A DNA stretch of 55,041 nt. Origin: Burkholderiales bacterium. GTDB lineage: Bacteria; Pseudomonadota; Gammaproteobacteria; Burkholderiales; SG8-41. The translations under genes were made by a program, and so were the position numbers. Below the pieces are notes generated by a model. It made no database searches. It saw only the letters and a list, made by a program, of their open reading frames with translations, and was not told where the DNA came from. Every line of letters starts with the position of its first letter. Positions within the stretch are counted from its first letter, which is position 1. Location: the NCBI GenBank assembly GCA_030833315.1, contig JAURHM010000015.1, positions 1 through 55,041 on the forward strand, read 5' to 3'. Of the stretch, positions 49,573 to 55,041 are shown one piece after another.

Positions 49573-50616
49573 TCAGTGATTTCCTGAGTACGCTGCTGTG
49601 AACGCTTCAACCGCCTGATCCACTTCGCTGTGGCTGATATGGCGATGCGTCACGAAACGCAGGGAGCGAGGGTCGGCTGGGCTGACGGCAACGCCGGCTT
49701 TTGCCAGTGAATCCGACCATTGCACAGCGTTACGGCCGGTGAGCGCGACATCGACTCGCACGATGTTGGTTTCCGTGTCCGCCGGGTTGCAGAATCGGGC
49801 GTCGATGCGGTGCAGGGCATCGGCCAGATATTTTGCCGTGGCGTGATCATCCTTCAGCCGGTCGACCATGGTTTCCAGTGCGACGATGCCGGCGGCGGCA
49901 ATCGAACCGGCCTGGCGCATATTGCCGCCGACCATGCGCCGGAACGGCCGGGCGCGTTCGATGAAATCACGGCTGCCGCAGAGCACCGATCCGACCGGCG
50001 CAGACAGCCCTTTGGAAACACAGAAACCCACCGAGTCGGTATGCCGTGCGATGTCGGCGGCGGAGACACCGAGTGCAACCGCGGCATTGAACAGCCGCGC
50101 GCCGTCGGTGTGCACCGGAATGCCGTGACGCCGCGCCAGTTCATGTACCATTTGCATGTGCGCCAGTGGCAGCACCGCTCCCCCCGCACCGTTGTGCGTG
50201 GTCTCCATGCAGATCAATGCAGTGCCGAAATTGTTGCGGGTCATCGGTCGCACGGCCTCGCGCAGCGCCGTTTCATCCATCGCGCCACGGCTGCCGGGGA
50301 TCGCCTTGTAGAACACGCCGGCGACTGCGGCGAGTCCGCCGAGTTCGGTGTTGAGCATGTGCGCGCCGCGTTCAAGCAGGACTTCGCCGGCGCGAGACGT
50401 ATGCGCGAGCACGGCAACGAGATTGGTCATCGTGCCGCTGGGCATATAGAGACCGGCTTCCTTGCCGGTGCGCGCCGCGGCCAGCGCTTCGAGTTTGATC
50501 ACTGTGGGATCGCCGTCGCGTGAATCATCACCCTGGGTCGCAGCCTGCATCGCCGCGAGCATCTCGGCGGTCGGTCGGGTCACTGTATCAGTACGGAAAT
50601 CAATCAGTGGTTTCAT
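49573..50616 (-). CDS. ltaE: Low-specificity L-threonine aldolase
   Basis: 347 residues from the ATG at 50616 (MKPLIDFRTDTVTRPTAEML); a start nine codons upstream is possible. This opening and the PLP lysine in VGFCVSKGLSAPVGSVLCGS are family signatures, with HTDGARLFNAAVALGV providing the ring-stacking region. It cleaves threonine or allo-threonine to glycine and acetaldehyde. Same strand as the M20 peptidase. Confidence 0.93.
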   Translation of the reverse strand: MKPLIDFRTDTVTRPTAEMLAAMQAATQGDDSRDGDPTVIKLEALAAARTGKEAGLYMPSGTMTNLVAVLAHTSRAGEVLLERGAHMLNTELGGLAAVAGVFYKAIPGSRGAMDETALREAVRPMTRNNFGTALICMETTHNGAGGAVLPLAHMQMVHELARRHGIPVHTDGARLFNAAVALGVSAADIARHTDSVGFCVSKGLSAPVGSVLCGSRDFIERARPFRRMVGGNMRQAGSIAAAGIVALETMVDRLKDDHATAKYLADALHRIDARFCNPADTETNIVRVDVALTGRNAVQWSDSLAKAGVAVSPADPRSLRFVTHRHISHSEVDQAVEAFTAAYSGNH

Positions 50617-50679
50617 GGGGTATGTCTGAAAGGGTTGGATCAAAAAGATTCCGGTACGCAGACCGTCATTGTAAGGAGT

Positions 50680-51285
50680 TCAGTAACACTCCGCCTCGCC
50701 GGCAGGTTGCACCGGACGTGCGACAAATCCGAATGTCGCGGGTACATCGGCGGCGAGCACCGGCCGTACCCCAACCAGCGACACGTCGGTATCCAGCTGC
50801 AGTCCCGGATCGCCGCCGTCCTGCAAGGCATCCAGCGCTGCGGCAAGCGCATTATCATCAGGCATTTTTCCGTTCAGGCGAAACCGCGGGACCAGTAACT
50901 CCAGATCACTGTCGTGCACCAGGCCGATGCCCAGTGCGGTGTCCAGCAGCATCTGTCCGGCGTCATCCATACAGGCGCTGCGAATATCGGCCGTGCTGCC
51001 GCCGCTGTGCGCAGTGACGTTCAGTGCGGATCCAGGGATGGAGGTCACCCGGTAGATATAAGGTGTGTAATGGAGCGTGACAAACACCCGCTGCGGGCCG
51101 TTCTGCAGAAACCAGCGCCCCTGTTCATCGTGGCTGTAATTACGGCCGAAAAATTCGGCGATCCCGGGGTTGGTCACGCGGCCGCCCTTGAGCAGCCAGT
51201 GGCCGCGGCGGTTCAGCGAAAGCCAGCCGAAGACCGACGGCACATCGGGCCACTTCGTCATTCCGCGGAGAACGATGTCATCCAT
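50680..51285 (-). CDS. Conserved hypothetical protein (DUF2946-like)
   Basis: 201 residues. It starts MDDIVLRGMTKWPDVPSVFG then WLSLNRRGHWLLKGG, followed by FFGRNYSHDEQGRWFLQNGP and VFVTLHYTPYIYRV. I recall this pattern from betaproteobacterial proteins labelled DUF2946, but the family name is from memory and uncertain. No signal peptide, membrane helix or catalytic motif is evident; it is probably cytoplasmic. It is divergent from the second ECF sigma gene, with about 157 bp between the starts. Confidence 0.75.
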   Translation of the reverse strand: MDDIVLRGMTKWPDVPSVFGWLSLNRRGHWLLKGGRVTNPGIAEFFGRNYSHDEQGRWFLQNGPQRVFVTLHYTPYIYRVTSIPGSALNVTAHSGGSTADIRSACMDDAGQMLLDTALGIGLVHDSDLELLVPRFRLNGKMPDDNALAAALDALQDGGDPGLQLDTDVSLVGVRPVLAADVPATFGFVARPVQPAGEAECY

Positions 51286-51442
51286 GGCAGGAATTTATCA
51301 CGCGCCCGACTAACCCCGTACGGTCCCGCGCACCGTTTGCAGTATTGACATGAATACCCTGACTGTCATTCAGTCCGCGGCCGTAAAAGGGCTGCCCGCA
51401 GGTTGCCGGTCACCCGGCGCTTCTGCATACTGGCGTCCCGAG

Positions 51443-52012
51443 ATGCCCCAAGACGCCGACGCCAGCGACGAATCGCTCATGCTTGCTTATCGCGATGGCG
51501 ACGCCGGCGCTTTTGACCGACTCTATGAACGCCATCGCGGAGGCGTGTACCGCTATATGCTGCGCCAGTGCCGCAATGCCGCCCTGGCGGAAGAGCTGTT
51601 CCAGGATGTCTGGATGAATCTGATCCGCGCCCGTGCATCCTATGAAGTGCAGGCGAGGTTCTCCACCTATCTCTATCGCATTGCCCACAACCGGCTGATG
51701 GATCATTTCCGCCGTCGTGATTTTGTGGCGATGTCTCTGGATGATGAAACCGCAGCACCGGTGGAGGAACCGGCGGCGCTACCCGGCGCGCAACCTGAAA
51801 TCGATATCGAGGCCCGCGCGCAGGCGGCGCAATTGTTATCACTGCTCGGCAAGTTGCCGGACGAACAGCGCGAAGCCTTTGTGCTGCAGCAGGAGGGCGG
51901 ATTGAGCGTCGAGGAAATTGCCGAGGCCACCAGCGTTTCGCGTGAAACGGCAAAGAGCCGCCTGCGCTATGCGATGGCCAAATTGCGGGAGGGCATGCAG
52001 TCATGGCGCTGA
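51443..52012 (+). CDS. ECF-type RNA polymerase sigma factor
   Basis: 189 residues from the ATG at 51443; the frame opens at 51350. Region 2 is AFDRLYERHRGGVYRYMLRQ with AEELFQDVWMNLIRARASY and FSTYLYRIAHNRLMDHFRRR; region 4 is LPDEQREAFVLQQEGGLSVE with ATSVSRETAKSRLRYAMAKL. The later start is preferred because family members begin about there, and a TTGCCG/CATACT promoter-like pair with 17 bp spacing (51403-51431) would start transcription just before it. It overlaps by 10 bp the gene for a membrane protein that may be its anti-sigma factor. Confidence 0.9.
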   Translation: MPQDADASDESLMLAYRDGDAGAFDRLYERHRGGVYRYMLRQCRNAALAEELFQDVWMNLIRARASYEVQARFSTYLYRIAHNRLMDHFRRRDFVAMSLDDETAAPVEEPAALPGAQPEIDIEARAQAAQLLSLLGKLPDEQREAFVLQQEGGLSVEEIAEATSVSRETAKSRLRYAMAKLREGMQSWR

Positions 52013-52752
52013 ATTCCGGAGACGAGATGGAACACGACGAATCTCTGGCGAAGGTTTACCGCGCGGCGGCGAATGAGGCGCCGCCGGCGCGACTGGATGC
52101 GGCAATCCGCGCGGCCTCCCGTCGCCAGGCCGGCGCCGGACCGCGGCCGCTGTCCGGGCTTCGCACTTGGCGGGTGCCGGTGTCGCTGGCCGCAATGCTG
52201 GTCCTGTCGGCGACGCTGGTACTGATGATGCGTGAGGAGGGCGCAGACCCGCTGGAGACCGCTCTTGAGCCGGCCCCGCTCCGGGAGTTGGCACCCGGGC
52301 GCCCTTTCGAGCCTCAGGCCCGGTCTGCGGACGCTCAGGCGCCGCTACCGCCGCCCCCGGCAGCGCAATCCCGTGTACGACCGCCCGCCGCCGACATCGC
52401 ACCACCCGCGTCGCTGGCCGCACCCCCGACCGCGCAAAAGGTTTTTGCCGGCAATGCGGAACCGACGCCGCTGGCAGCGCCGCCCGAACCCCGCCGGGAA
52501 GTCGCGGCGATGGCCGAAGCAGCCAGACCCATGATGCGTTCTGCGCCCGCGCCGGCTGCGAGTCCTGCGGCCGCAGCTTCGGCCGCTCCCCCGTTGTGGC
52601 AGGACCTGATCGATCAACCTTCCGACAAATGGATCCAGCGCATCCTGGAATGGCAGCGTGCCGGCCGCAGCGCCGACGCCGTGGCGCTGGTCCGCGAGTT
52701 CCGGCGGCGCTTCCCCGAACAGTCCTTGCCGGCCGAAATCCACCAGCCATGA
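52003..52752 (+). CDS. Single-pass membrane protein with Pro/Ala-rich periplasmic part, possible anti-sigma factor
   Basis: 249 residues. A short acidic/basic cytoplasmic N-terminus (DESLAKVYRAAANEAPPARL, DAAIRAASRRQAG) precedes one membrane helix (VPVSLAAMLVLSATLVLMMR). The remaining ~170 residues are rich in proline and alanine, with a folded C-terminal end (WQDLIDQPSDKWIQRILEWQ, ALVREFRRRFPEQSLP). Start overlaps the sigma gene by 10 bp. The position and topology fit an anti-sigma factor, but no ZAS or other known domain is visible. An ATG at 52027 is an alternative start. Confidence 0.72.
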   Translation: MALNSGDEMEHDESLAKVYRAAANEAPPARLDAAIRAASRRQAGAGPRPLSGLRTWRVPVSLAAMLVLSATLVLMMREEGADPLETALEPAPLRELAPGRPFEPQARSADAQAPLPPPPAAQSRVRPPAADIAPPASLAAPPTAQKVFAGNAEPTPLAAPPEPRREVAAMAEAARPMMRSAPAPAASPAAAASAAPPLWQDLIDQPSDKWIQRILEWQRAGRSADAVALVREFRRRFPEQSLPAEIHQP

Positions 52753-52931
52753 GCCTTGATTCGAAGCCGGAAAAACCCGAGGCCCCGGAACCCTGGCAGT
52801 GCTGCCAAAGTGGCTGCGACCCCTGCATTTATGACCGATACTGGGAAGCACTCACTAACTTTGAAGCGGCTCTGCGGGCTTGGGAGGCACGCCAGATTAC
52901 GCCGCAGGTCGACCCGCAGGATGAATTATAA
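52749..52931 (+). CDS. Oxidoreductase-like domain small protein
   Basis: 60 residues from the ATG at 52749, whose ATGA overlaps the stop of the preceding gene. The protein is the short Oxidored-like motif WQCCQSGCDPCIYDRYWEAL, three cysteine-bearing positions that may bind metal, with a charged tail. The start inside the earlier reading frame is decided by the overlap and by homology. Probably translated together with the membrane protein. Function unknown. Confidence 0.82.
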   Translation: MSLDSKPEKPEAPEPWQCCQSGCDPCIYDRYWEALTNFEAALRAWEARQITPQVDPQDEL

Positions 52932-53190
52932 GTAATTGTTTTAAATTAATTATTTATTAAAATCCCTGCGAAATGAACTTCACGCTGCAATGTGCCTCAA
53001 ATCACTGCTTTTGAACGATAAAGGGCTGGTTTTAAGGCGGTAAAATTTAATTTATGTATTAAATACAGTTACTTATAAAATTTATTGCGCTGCGGCAACA
53101 GGTGCCGGTAAACTTCGCATCCATTTCCTAGTCAGTCGGTCAAACAAAGGTGGAAATCCCCTCTTTTTGGGTTGCGACTTCCGGTTTGAA
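52932..53190. other. AT-rich intergenic stretch
   Basis: No gene was recognised. Base composition falls sharply from the surrounding GC-rich DNA, especially at 52930-52970 and 53040-53090, with runs such as TTAATTATTTATTAAAA. A TTTATG/TATAAA pair with 17 bp spacing occurs around 53053-53081. No inverted terminal repeats or transposase remains were found, so an element insertion is not supported. Confidence 0.5.
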
Positions 53191-53237
53191 CACCTAGAAT
53201 TGGCCAGTTTTTTTGAGTAGCCCACTACCTGTAGTGG
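53191..53237 (+). promoter_or_regulatory. NrdR-like box pair upstream of a lytic transglycosylase
   Basis: Box 2, CCACTACCTGTAGTGG (53222-53237), is an almost perfect palindrome nearly identical to the box before nrdA. Box 1, CACCTAGAATTGGCCA (53191-53206), shares CTAGAATT with the nrdA box 1, and the two starts are again 31 bp apart. The distance from CTAGAATT to CCACTAC is 28 bp in both promoters. Spacing and sequence together suggest the same regulator binds both. Confidence 0.65.
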
Positions 53238-53270
53238 TTATGGGCTGAACGCTGTCTTAAGGAGACACCC

Positions 53271-53344
53271 GTTACCGTAGCGAGGTAACACCAGATGCAG
53301 CGCCGCGCTCGATGCGTTGGTGCAAACCCGAAAGGAGGTTTTGC
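53271..53344 (+). promoter_or_regulatory. Structured 5' leader with RBS hairpin and overlapping upstream ORF
   Basis: Three hairpins in a row are seen: GTTACC/GGTAAC (53271-53276, 53284-53289), CACCA/TGGTG (53289-53293, 53318-53322) with an inner AGCG/CGCT, and GCAAACC/GGTTTTGC (53322-53328, 53337-53344). The last one contains most of the AGGAGG ribosome site and abuts the GTG start. A 28-codon frame (ATG 53295 to TAG 53381) begins in the second hairpin and overlaps the gene start out of frame. It does not match a riboswitch class I could recognise. Confidence 0.45.
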
Positions 53345-54109
53345 GTGTTTGCAAAATCGATTTCAGAACTATCCCCGATAGGCCGTGTGGCAGCACCGCT
53401 GCCCCGGCTCCGCAAGATCGTCACCCTGGCCGTTTTCTTTGCCAGCCTCTCCGCCCTTACCCTGTTATTGCATGAACGTTACGGCGTCCATTTTATGGAA
53501 TCCGCCTTTGACGTTGTGCAAACAGAAGCCAGCGCCATCTCCGCCCGTGTATTGCCGCAGCCGTATGAGGCCGTGGTCAAGCCGGAGGATGCCCGCCATG
53601 CCGCCCTCGCCGAGTATTTGGCCAAGCGCTTCAAGGTGGCCCAAGACCTGACGCTGGACTTTGTCCGCATCGCTCATACCGAAGGCGCCAAGGTCGGTCT
53701 GGACCCGCTGCTGGTGATGGCGGTGATCGCGGTTGAGTCCCGTTTCAATCCGATCGCCGAGAGCGGTGTCGGTGCCAAGGGCCTGATGCAGATCATCCCG
53801 AGGTTCCACACTGACAAGCTGGCCAAGTTCGGCGGTGAAAAGGCGGTGTTTGACCCCGAGTCGAACATTCGTGTCGGCACGCGCATCCTCAAGGAATACC
53901 TGACGCGCACCGGCAATGTTGGCATCGCGCTGCAGACGTATGCCGGCGCGCTGGGTGACGACAACGACACCTACACCACCAAAGTGCTTAGCGAGAAGCA
54001 ACGCCTGCAGCAAGTCGTGGCCTCGCTGGCCGAACCGTCACCGGCTGCCCCGCGGCTGGTGCAGCGCGTCCGCGTCGCTCACCGCGGCGATTCGCCCCTC
54101 GGCGAATAA
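53345..54109 (+). CDS. Membrane-anchored SLT-domain lytic transglycosylase
   Basis: 254 residues from the GTG at 53345, which has AGGAGG 7 bp upstream; an in-frame ATG at 53312 lacks a ribosome site. A membrane helix (IVTLAVFFASLSALTLLL) is followed by an SLT domain with the catalytic glutamate in DPLLVMAVIAVESRFNP and GAKGLMQIIPRFHTDKLAKF, then AVFDPESNIRVGTRILKEYL. The C-terminal part is basic. It cleaves peptidoglycan glycan strands from the periplasmic face. Its promoter region carries NrdR-like boxes and a folded leader, unusual for such a gene. Confidence 0.9.
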   Translation: MFAKSISELSPIGRVAAPLPRLRKIVTLAVFFASLSALTLLLHERYGVHFMESAFDVVQTEASAISARVLPQPYEAVVKPEDARHAALAEYLAKRFKVAQDLTLDFVRIAHTEGAKVGLDPLLVMAVIAVESRFNPIAESGVGAKGLMQIIPRFHTDKLAKFGGEKAVFDPESNIRVGTRILKEYLTRTGNVGIALQTYAGALGDDNDTYTTKVLSEKQRLQQVVASLAEPSPAAPRLVQRVRVAHRGDSPLGE

Positions 54110-54121
54110 TCCGCGGACGGC

Positions 54122-54493
54122 ATGGCCGGCATCCGCATCGTCTGGCCCGCGGGCTCAGTCATTGCCGACCTGAACCCGGGTCCGACGGTCGCCAAACTGC
54201 TTGCCGCTTTGCCGGTTCAATCCAGCGTCAATACCTGGGGCGAAGAAGTCTATTTCACGCTGCCGATCAAGGCCGCGCTCGAACCCGGCGCGCAGCAGGT
54301 GGTTGAACCCGGCACCGTCTGTTTCTGGGTCGACGGCAGCGCGCTGGCACTGCCTTGGGGACGCACTCCCGCATCACACGGTGATGAATGCCGGCTGGTC
54401 AGCCCCTGCAGCGTGCTCGGCCGCATCCGCGGCGACGCCTCGGTGCTGAGCACTGCCAAAGACGGCGACACGATCCGCATCGAAGCGGCCTGA
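54122..54493 (+). CDS. Cyclophilin-like fold protein
   Basis: 123 residues. The sequence has the pattern of the small cyclophilin-like family (TM1367/DUF-type): PTVAKLLAALPVQSSVNTWG, EEVYFTLPIKAALEPGAQQV, VEPGTVCFWVDGSALALPWG and the C-terminal LGRIRGDASVLSTAKDGDTI. All-beta and cytoplasmic; no catalytic residues of true peptidyl-prolyl isomerases are clear. It lies 12 bp after the lytic transglycosylase on the same strand and may share its message. Confidence 0.78.
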   Translation: MAGIRIVWPAGSVIADLNPGPTVAKLLAALPVQSSVNTWGEEVYFTLPIKAALEPGAQQVVEPGTVCFWVDGSALALPWGRTPASHGDECRLVSPCSVLGRIRGDASVLSTAKDGDTIRIEAA

Positions 54494-54532
54494 CGGCCCC
54501 TATAATGGCTGAACACCCAACGGGAGCAAGCC

Positions 54533-54811
54533 ATGGCTGAGCAGGAAATCCCCAAAGACTTTTTCGAGTTCATGCAGAAGATGTGGAACCCCATGGGTTT
54601 CCCGATTCCCGGCATGATCGCGCCGACGATGAATGTCGAAGACCTCGACAAAAAAATCGCCGAACTCAAAGCCGTTGAAACCTGGCTGACGATGAACACC
54701 GGTTTTGTGCAGATGACCATCAAGACGCTGGAAATGCAGCGCGCGGGCCTCGAAAGCCTGCAGGCCGCCGGAAAAGCGGCAGCTGAGAGCGTAAAAAAAA
54801 CGCCGGGTTAA
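54533..54811 (+). CDS. PhaM-like polyhydroxyalkanoate granule protein (short form)
   Basis: 92 residues. The PhaM N-terminal region is clear: FFEFMQKMWNPMGFPIPGM, then MNVEDLDKKIAELKAVETWL and MTIKTLEMQRAGLESLQAAG. PhaM of Cupriavidus links PHA granules to DNA and activates the synthase, but is over 250 residues with a long alanine/lysine-rich tail; here the protein ends in KAAAESVKKTPG, so the DNA-binding tail is missing. The stop codon lies in the loop of the terminator. A role in granule localisation is inferred from the family. Confidence 0.82.
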   Translation: MAEQEIPKDFFEFMQKMWNPMGFPIPGMIAPTMNVEDLDKKIAELKAVETWLTMNTGFVQMTIKTLEMQRAGLESLQAAGKAAAESVKKTPG

Positions 54812-54824
54812 GCCGGCGTTTTTT
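54793..54824 (+). terminator. Intrinsic terminator overlapping the end of the PhaM-like gene
   Basis: CGCCGG (54801-54806) pairs with CCGGCG (54813-54818), loop of 6, flanked by eight As on the left and six Ts on the right, so it can end transcription from both directions between this gene and the opposing TauD-family gene. Confidence 0.88.
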
Positions 54825-54842
54825 ATATAAGGGCTTTGTTGT

Positions 54843-55041
54843 TCAAGCCCGCAGATCCAGCGACTTCGGATCAAAGAACGGCTTGCCCCCTTTGATCTGC
54901 GTCCGGTGCATCAGCCTTCTCGACTCCGGATCAAACGCATCACGCCGATGCATCGCGCAGCGGTTGTCCCACATTACCAGATCGCCGACTTTCCACACCT
55001 GATACCACTCGAAGTCGGGCTTGGTGGCGTGTGCCCATAAC
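54843..55041 (-). CDS. C-terminal end of TauD/TfdA-family dioxygenase (partial)
   Basis: The last 65 codons of a gene that runs out of the window. The translation has WKVGDLVMWDNRCAMHRRDA, FDPESRRLMHRTQIKG and ends LDLRA. The DNRCAMHRRD segment holds the second iron-binding histidine, and the arginine of RRLMHRTQI is in the 2-oxoglutarate-binding position, as in Fe(II)/2-oxoglutarate-dependent taurine-type dioxygenases. The start and the HxD motif lie outside. Substrate unknown. Converges with the PhaM-like gene at a bidirectional terminator. Confidence 0.9.
   Translation of the reverse strand, partial: LWAHATKPDFEWYQVWKVGDLVMWDNRCAMHRRDAFDPESRRLMHRTQIKGGKPFFDPKSLDLRA

Noticed and set aside
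52932-53190. AT-rich island as a trace of an insertion sequence or prophage
   Set aside because: No transposase fragment, inverted terminal repeats or target duplication could be found; a regulatory region explains it as well.
53250-53344. Known c-di-GMP or c-di-AMP riboswitch before the transglycosylase
   Set aside because: A GCAAACC...GAAAGG resemblance to the GEMM motif was noticed, but the order of conserved elements does not match either class.

Overview
The window is a GC-rich, gene-dense bacterial chromosome segment, almost certainly from a betaproteobacterium (Rhodocyclales, Nitrosomonadales or Burkholderiales type). The assignment rests on gene order rather than one marker: ilvB-ilvH-ilvC-psd-pssA-leuA; proS-SLT beside rppH; CNP1-proB-obgE-rpmA-rplU with divergent ispB, tRNA-Pro(CGG), a PP0621-like gene, pilS-pilR and ampD; and lptFG divergent from pepA-holC-valS. 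A PhaM-like granule protein, the DUF3619/DUF3106/RDD set and a remnant thiosulfate-oxidising (sox) locus fit the same group. No insertion sequence, prophage or CRISPR array was seen.

Layout. Positions 1-6.2 kb: the end of a SPINDLY-type O-GlcNAc transferase, a two-part glycosyltransferase/methyltransferase-like protein, a decayed sox cluster (soxY and soxZ intact, a soxA'-'soxX fusion, a soxB deletion scar), moaC, a BepA-like M48 protease and a broken cyclic-nucleotide-binding gene. 6.2-18 kb: tusA, a FecR-domain protein, an MFS exporter, valS joined in frame to a coiled-coil protein, holC, pepA, lptFG, and an ECF sigma operon with DUF3619, DUF3106 and RDD proteins. 18-25 kb: branched-chain amino-acid and phospholipid genes, with a probable leucine leader peptide before leuA. 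25-33.8 kb: DUF2905, DUF2069, wrbA, a lytic transglycosylase, proS, a spermidine-synthase-like gene, rppH, a CBS-domain pseudogene, and a rubrerythrin / CCG iron-sulfur protein / DUF3501 cluster. 33.8-46.6 kb: proB, obgE, rpmA, rplU, ispB, tRNA-Pro, pilSR, ampD and class I ribonucleotide reductase nrdAB behind a pair of NrdR-like boxes. 46.6-55 kb: DUF2442, a lysine-rich DNA-binding-like protein, a DUF302-like pseudogene, an M20 peptidase, threonine aldolase, a second ECF sigma operon, a lytic transglycosylase with an unusual 5' region, a cyclophilin-like protein, a short PhaM and the end of a TauD-family dioxygenase.

Most genes are housekeeping. The observations most worth checking are: (1) the lytic transglycosylase at 53345 carries upstream the same two-box arrangement, with the same spacing, as the NrdR-like pair before nrdA, followed by a folded leader whose last hairpin covers the ribosome binding site; (2) the sox locus has lost the middles of genes while keeping their ends; (3) three further genes (cNMP-binding, CBS, DUF302-like) are broken by stops or frameshifts but still recognisable, so recent decay recurs across the window; (4) an ECF sigma gene whose family-matching start is CTG; (5) a nearly leaderless leucine leader peptide before leuA; (6) valS lacking a stop codon between it and the preceding gene. 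All homology statements come from recognising motifs by eye; no database search was possible.
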